DNA of 64,000 bases from assembly GCF_001428025.1 (NCBI RefSeq), contig NZ_LMSC01000006.1:428582-492581 (forward strand). The letters run 5' to 3'. A model generated the notes under the pieces. That model saw only the letters and a list, made by a program, of their open reading frames with translations. It ran no database searches and was not told where the DNA came from. Of the stretch, positions 60,088 through 64,000 are shown one piece after another; positions within the stretch are counted from its first letter, which is position 1, and the number at the start of each line of letters is the position of its first letter. The stretch is from Phycicoccus sp. Soil748. GTDB lineage: Bacteria; Actinomycetota; Actinomycetes; Actinomycetales; Dermatophilaceae. Position numbers and translations under genes: made by a program.

Positions 60088-61569
60088 ATGGCATCCATCC
60101 CAGTGGTGGACGTATTCGCGGGCCCAGGTGGACTGAACGAGGGGTTCTCATCGCTCCGAGGTCGGGACGCTCGAGTCTTCTCGACCGTGGCATCAGTCGA
60201 GATGGACCCGAGCGCAGTGGCGACGCTGCGCCTGCGCGCGGCAGCACGGCACGCAGTCGACGAAGATGGTTGTTTGCCGACGGCCTATCACGAGTTCATC
60301 GCCGGCCGTCTCTCCCACGATCGCCTCACCTCGCATCCCACGTTCGCAGCGCATTGGACGCACGCTGAGGACGAAGTGCATCAGCATGTTCTCTCGGAGC
60401 AGTCACGTGCCACCTCGGACGAGTTCATCGGGCGAGCGCTTCACACGACGGTGCGCCGAGACGATCCGTGGGTCTTGGTGGGCGGGCCGCCCTGCCAGGC
60501 GTACTCCATGGTGGGGCGGTCCCGGCGCAGGCATGATGCCTCCTTCAAGGACGACCACAAGCACACGCTCTACCGCGAGTACCTTCATCTGATCGCAACG
60601 TTTCGCCCTCACGTGTTCGTAATGGAAAACGTCAAGGGGATGCTCTCGTCCCAGCATGGCGGTGGACCGATCTTCCAAGCTATTGCCGCTGACTTGGAGC
60701 ACCCTGCGCCTGATTTGAAATACACAATCAGGTCTTGTGTCGTGGCCGGTGAGGCTGGCGGATTGGATCCGTCGGACTTCGTGATCCGGGCGGAGCGCTA
60801 TGGAGTCCCGCAAGCTCGCCACCGCGTGATCCTGCTGGGCGTGCGCAGTGACGTTGGTGTACCAAGCATGTTGCCGCTCACTGTGCGGCGACCGGTTTCC
60901 GTGGGTGACGTGCTCGATGACCTGCCCTCTATCCGGTCGGGAGTCAGCCGTGGGGAGAACAGCGAGGAGCGTTGGCTTGCTGCGCTAATGGAGGGGGCGA
61001 AAGAAGCAGGAGTGCGCCTGCCGAAGGGCATCCGCCCCCCGGCCTACTCCCGGGGATACGTGCACGATTACCAGCCCCGCCTCTCAGGAGAACTGGGAGA
61101 GTGGATCCGTGGTCACGCGGCCGAGGGCGTCGCGCAGCACGAATCAAGAAACCACATGCCGCAGGATCTCGCTCGTTACGCCTATCTTGCGTTCAAGGGC
61201 AAGCAGGGTGAGCGGCCCAAGGTGACCGAGCTTCCTTCCGCTCTTAGGCCCTTGCACAGCAACTTAACCCAGGACAGCGTTCCGTTCACCGACCGATTTC
61301 GCGTGCAACTGCAGAAGTCCCCTAGCTCCACGGTCACCTCTCACATCTCGAAGGACGGGCACTACTTCATTCACCATGACCCACTCCAGATGCGCAGCCT
61401 CTCCGTCAGAGAGGCGGCACGACTTCAAACGTTCCCAGATGACTACTTCTTTATGGGCGGGCGGACGCAGCAGTACCACCAAGTGGGTAACGCTGTGCCG
61501 CCTTTCCTGGCGAAGCAGATAGGCGAGATCGTTGCTGGGTTGCTGGGCCGTGGCCCGGTGGCTCCCTAA
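60088..61569 (+). CDS. C5 cytosine DNA methyltransferase
   Basis: 493 residues. Motif I V-V-D-V-F-A-G-P-G-G-L at residues 6-16, motif IV G-P-P-C-Q with catalytic Cys136, motif VI M-E-N-V at 179-182, motif VIII-type Q-A-R-H-R-V, and motif X V-G-N-A-V-P-P near the C-terminus are in the usual order. The target-recognition region is residues about 255-420. An insertion of about 55 residues between motifs II and IV is longer than in small Dcm-type enzymes. The ATG follows ggaaagaggt. It protects self DNA from the partner nuclease. Confidence 0.93.
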   Translation: MASIPVVDVFAGPGGLNEGFSSLRGRDARVFSTVASVEMDPSAVATLRLRAAARHAVDEDGCLPTAYHEFIAGRLSHDRLTSHPTFAAHWTHAEDEVHQHVLSEQSRATSDEFIGRALHTTVRRDDPWVLVGGPPCQAYSMVGRSRRRHDASFKDDHKHTLYREYLHLIATFRPHVFVMENVKGMLSSQHGGGPIFQAIAADLEHPAPDLKYTIRSCVVAGEAGGLDPSDFVIRAERYGVPQARHRVILLGVRSDVGVPSMLPLTVRRPVSVGDVLDDLPSIRSGVSRGENSEERWLAALMEGAKEAGVRLPKGIRPPAYSRGYVHDYQPRLSGELGEWIRGHAAEGVAQHESRNHMPQDLARYAYLAFKGKQGERPKVTELPSALRPLHSNLTQDSVPFTDRFRVQLQKSPSSTVTSHISKDGHYFIHHDPLQMRSLSVREAARLQTFPDDYFFMGGRTQQYHQVGNAVPPFLAKQIGEIVAGLLGRGPVAP

Positions 61570-61832
61570 GCGTGCGTGCGCCGCAGCCCGACCGGGTTGT
61601 GGCTTCAGCAGTGGTTGACTGGGTGGTCATCCAGAGCGTCACCCGTGCTGCCAGATCAGACGGGGACAAGGCGTTCAAACTCGGTCAATGCGATCGGCCC
61701 CGCGCAGACGCCGAAACCTGATAGGAAGTACGCGAGCCTGCGCGCTCCTGTGCGCCACCAGATTGCTGCACACGAGGGTGTTGTCGCAGTGCCTCTATCA
61801 CGACGGTCAGACACGAACGAGGGGGCGGCGCT
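61570..61832. other. Gap between methyltransferase and Z1 gene, no clear gene
   Basis: 263 bases. A 49-codon frame starts at GTG 61572, two bases after the methyltransferase stop, and ends at 61721; a second short frame continues to 61872 in another phase. Neither resembles a known protein. They could be remnants of a decayed gene, for instance the ATPase that usually lies between methyltransferase and Z1 genes. Confidence 0.4.
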
Positions 61833-64000
61833 GTGCTTAGTGACGAAGAACGGGATCGGTACCTTCGCATAATCGGGCGCTATGTGGCAGGCGGCGGGTC
61901 GGTTGCAGCGGCGCACCGTGATCTGGTCGACATGGGCGTCCCCGTTGCGGTGGCGCAAGAGGCGCGTCTGGAGTTTGAAAGGCAAGCCGGACTGGTGCGC
62001 GACCTCAAAGACCCGGGGGCGCTAGTTGACAAAGAGCGGCTAGAGGGAGCTTGGTACGCGGGGCCGGGCAAGGACGACATTTTCTGGCCGGCGCTACGAG
62101 GACAGCTGGAGCCGAAGCTACCCAAGGAGGCTCTCCGAGAAGTCTCCCGATCCTCAAACAAGATCGTTGGGCTAGGCCGTCCTCCCGGGGCGACAACCAT
62201 CCGCACAAGAGGCTTGGTTCTTGGGCACGTGCAGAGCGGCAAGACCACCAGTTTTATGTCCGTGGCGGCCAAATCAGTAGACGTTGGTTACCGTTTGGTG
62301 GTGGTTCTGTCTGGGGTGACCGAGAACCTCCGCAGCCAGACTCAAGATCGTTTGGAACAGCAGTTAATCGGTGATCTAGATCAACAGTGGGTGCGCCTTA
62401 CAGACACCGACAATGACTTTCAGAAGTCCCTCAATGCGATGCCCTTCTTGGCGAGTCACAACCACCGGTTGCTTGCGGTCGTTAAGAAGAACCCCCACCG
62501 TCTGCGACGCCTCGCCGAGTGGTTGGAGTCTGCAGGTGAGGCAACGCTATATTCGTGTCCGATTCTGATAATCGACGACGAAGCGGACCAGGCAAGCATC
62601 GATGTCGGTCGTCGGCGGCAGTCTGTTATCAACTCCCTTATCGGTCGATTGCTTAAGTGCCCCAAGTCGGCATACGTTGCCTATACCGCCACGCCGTTCG
62701 CGAATCTACTGATAGATCCGGGCGTGGAAGAGGGGCTTTACCCACGCGACTTCATCGTGAGCTTGCGGCCGGGCGACGGCTACTACGGCCCGGAGCGCCT
62801 GTTTGGGCGCGACCTACTCGACCACGTCGATGACGACGAGGCAGCCGCACCTGATGATGTCGTGCGCGACGTCCCGAGCAACGATGTGCCAGCGGCCCAA
62901 CCTCCCAAAGGAAAGGGCGCGGTGGCGACTTGGTCCCCATCAATCCCGGAGAGCTTAGAAACGGCCATTCAATGGTTCATCTTGGCGACTGCGGCGCGGT
63001 GGGTGCGCAGCCAAGGTGATCAGCATTCGTCAATGCTGATCCACACTTCCATGCTTGCTGAGGCTCACTTCCGTCTTCAGGACGTCATCCAGGACTACGT
63101 GGATGACCTCAAGACAAAGCTGCAGAATAATGATGCCGCCGTACTGTCCAGTCTGGAAAAGGTCTGGATATCCGAATATGGGCGTGTAGCGCGACAGGAC
63201 GACGAAACAGACGTTCCCTGGGCGGCAGTAAGCGCAGAGCTCTCGGCTGTTGTAGATAGCGTCAAGGTCATCGTTGATAATTACCGTTCCACGGAACGGC
63301 TCGCTTACGAGGACGATGAACCGCTTACTTGCATCGCCATCGGCGGGAACACCCTGAGTAGAGGTCTGACCTTAGAAGGGCTTGTCACCTCATATTTTGT
63401 CCGAGCCGCCTCTGCATACGACACGCTGCTGCAGATGGGTCGATGGTTCGGCTATAGACGCGGGTACTCGGACCTAGTTCGGATATGGATGACCGATGAC
63501 CTTCGTCAGTGGTTCCGCGATCTGGCTACCGTGGAGGCGGAGATCCGGCGAGAGATCGAGAGGTTCGAAAACGAAGGCCTCAGGCCCACAGAGCTTGCGG
63601 TGAAGATTCGTACCCATCCCGCCATGGCCATCACAGCGGCAGCGAAGATGCGCTCGGCTACACAGGCCAGCCTCTCGTACTCGGGGACGCGAGAGCAGAC
63701 CATCCTCTTCAGCCACCTTGACTCAGAATGGCTGTCCGCAAACTGGCGTGCCGGTGAACGACTCTTGGAAAGGTCCTCCGCTCTACCAGGTGTGGAGGAG
63801 TCCAAGGTGGAAGGGTCGGGGAGGTATGTACTCAGATCCGTTCCCGTTAAGGCCATATTGCAGTTCCTCGACGAGTACCGGTTCCACCCGGCGGCGATCC
63901 GCCTGAAGGGAGGGCTGCTCCGCCGCTACATCGATCAGGAGGTCGCCGCGGGAGGACTGACTCATTGGAACGTCGTGGTCATGTCTACTGAGACCGACAC
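61833..64000 (+). CDS. Z1-domain ATPase of a methylation-linked defence system (3' end outside window)
   Basis: Open from GTG 61833 (preceded by gaggggg) to the right edge, 722 residues so far without a stop. Helicase-like motifs: P-loop G-H-V-Q-S-G-K-T at 131-138, I-I-D-D-E-A-D near 247, A-Y-T-A-T-P-F-A-N near 285, and the Z1-typical G-G-N-T-L-S-R-G-L-T-L-E-G-L and L-L-Q-M-G-R-W-F-G-Y-R. Z1 proteins are known from genome comparisons to occur with C5 methyltransferases, MORC/MutL-like ATPases and PD-(D/E)XK nucleases in restriction systems. The expected length is about 900 residues. GC is lower than in the chromosomal part. Confidence 0.88.
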   Translation, partial: MLSDEERDRYLRIIGRYVAGGGSVAAAHRDLVDMGVPVAVAQEARLEFERQAGLVRDLKDPGALVDKERLEGAWYAGPGKDDIFWPALRGQLEPKLPKEALREVSRSSNKIVGLGRPPGATTIRTRGLVLGHVQSGKTTSFMSVAAKSVDVGYRLVVVLSGVTENLRSQTQDRLEQQLIGDLDQQWVRLTDTDNDFQKSLNAMPFLASHNHRLLAVVKKNPHRLRRLAEWLESAGEATLYSCPILIIDDEADQASIDVGRRRQSVINSLIGRLLKCPKSAYVAYTATPFANLLIDPGVEEGLYPRDFIVSLRPGDGYYGPERLFGRDLLDHVDDDEAAAPDDVVRDVPSNDVPAAQPPKGKGAVATWSPSIPESLETAIQWFILATAARWVRSQGDQHSSMLIHTSMLAEAHFRLQDVIQDYVDDLKTKLQNNDAAVLSSLEKVWISEYGRVARQDDETDVPWAAVSAELSAVVDSVKVIVDNYRSTERLAYEDDEPLTCIAIGGNTLSRGLTLEGLVTSYFVRAASAYDTLLQMGRWFGYRRGYSDLVRIWMTDDLRQWFRDLATVEAEIRREIERFENEGLRPTELAVKIRTHPAMAITAAAKMRSATQASLSYSGTREQTILFSHLDSEWLSANWRAGERLLERSSALPGVEESKVEGSGRYVLRSVPVKAILQFLDEYRFHPAAIRLKGGLLRRYIDQEVAAGGLTHWNVVVMSTETD

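Noticed and set aside
41036-64000. CRISPR array or transposase in the element
   Set aside because: No regularly spaced direct repeats and no transposase motifs were seen; mobility is explained by the integrase and transfer genes.

Overview
The window is high-GC DNA from an actinobacterium, probably a member of the Micrococcales close to Intrasporangiaceae (an inference from gene content, GTG starts and codon bias, not from a search). It has two parts.

Positions 1 to about 41,035 are ordinary chromosome. In order they hold: a small membrane protein, an AIM24-family protein, a class I methyltransferase and a chloramphenicol-phosphotransferase-like kinase; a self-regulated TetR gene driving a heterodimeric ABC exporter; a Cys-rich pentapeptide-repeat protein; a sodium:solute symporter with a small partner; an MFS transporter, a broken DUF559 gene and a DODA-type dioxygenase separated by three related inverted repeats; topA, a serine hydrolase and two secreted VCBS-repeat proteins; a complete branched-chain-amino-acid-type ABC operon (livG, livF, binding protein, livH, livM); a TipA-like MerR gene; a five-gene peptide ABC transporter operon ending in a gamma-glutamyltransferase-like hydrolase; a GntR regulator divergent from a lactate-permease-family gene; then tmk, holB and a secreted tripeptidyl-aminopeptidase-like hydrolase.

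From a tRNA-Thr(CGT) gene at 41,036 onward the sequence is an integrated conjugative element inserted at the tRNA 3' end. Its core is a compact minus-strand operon typical of actinomycete integrative and conjugative elements (AICEs) of the pSAM2 type: pra, two small paralogous helical proteins, a TraB/FtsK-like DNA pump, a WhiB-like regulator, a RepSA-like HUH initiator, excisionase and tyrosine integrase. Divergent from it are an XRE-DUF5919 regulator and a Nudix (Pif-like) gene, with an HD-domain gene opposing them. Unusually, a second minus-strand operon encodes type IV secretion parts: VirB2-like, VirB3-like, VirB4 ATPase, VirB6-like, a TcpC/VirB8-like protein, a transglycosylase-NlpC/P60 hydrolase and an unknown protein.

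Two candidate conflict or defence cargoes sit in the element region. One is a Trypco1-like gene translationally coupled to a trypsin-like protease and followed by an unknown ORF in another frame, in a lower-GC patch at 48.9-50.8 kb. The other is a PD-(D/E)XK endonuclease candidate divergent from a C5 cytosine methyltransferase and a Z1-domain ATPase; the last is cut by the right edge. The right attachment site was not seen.
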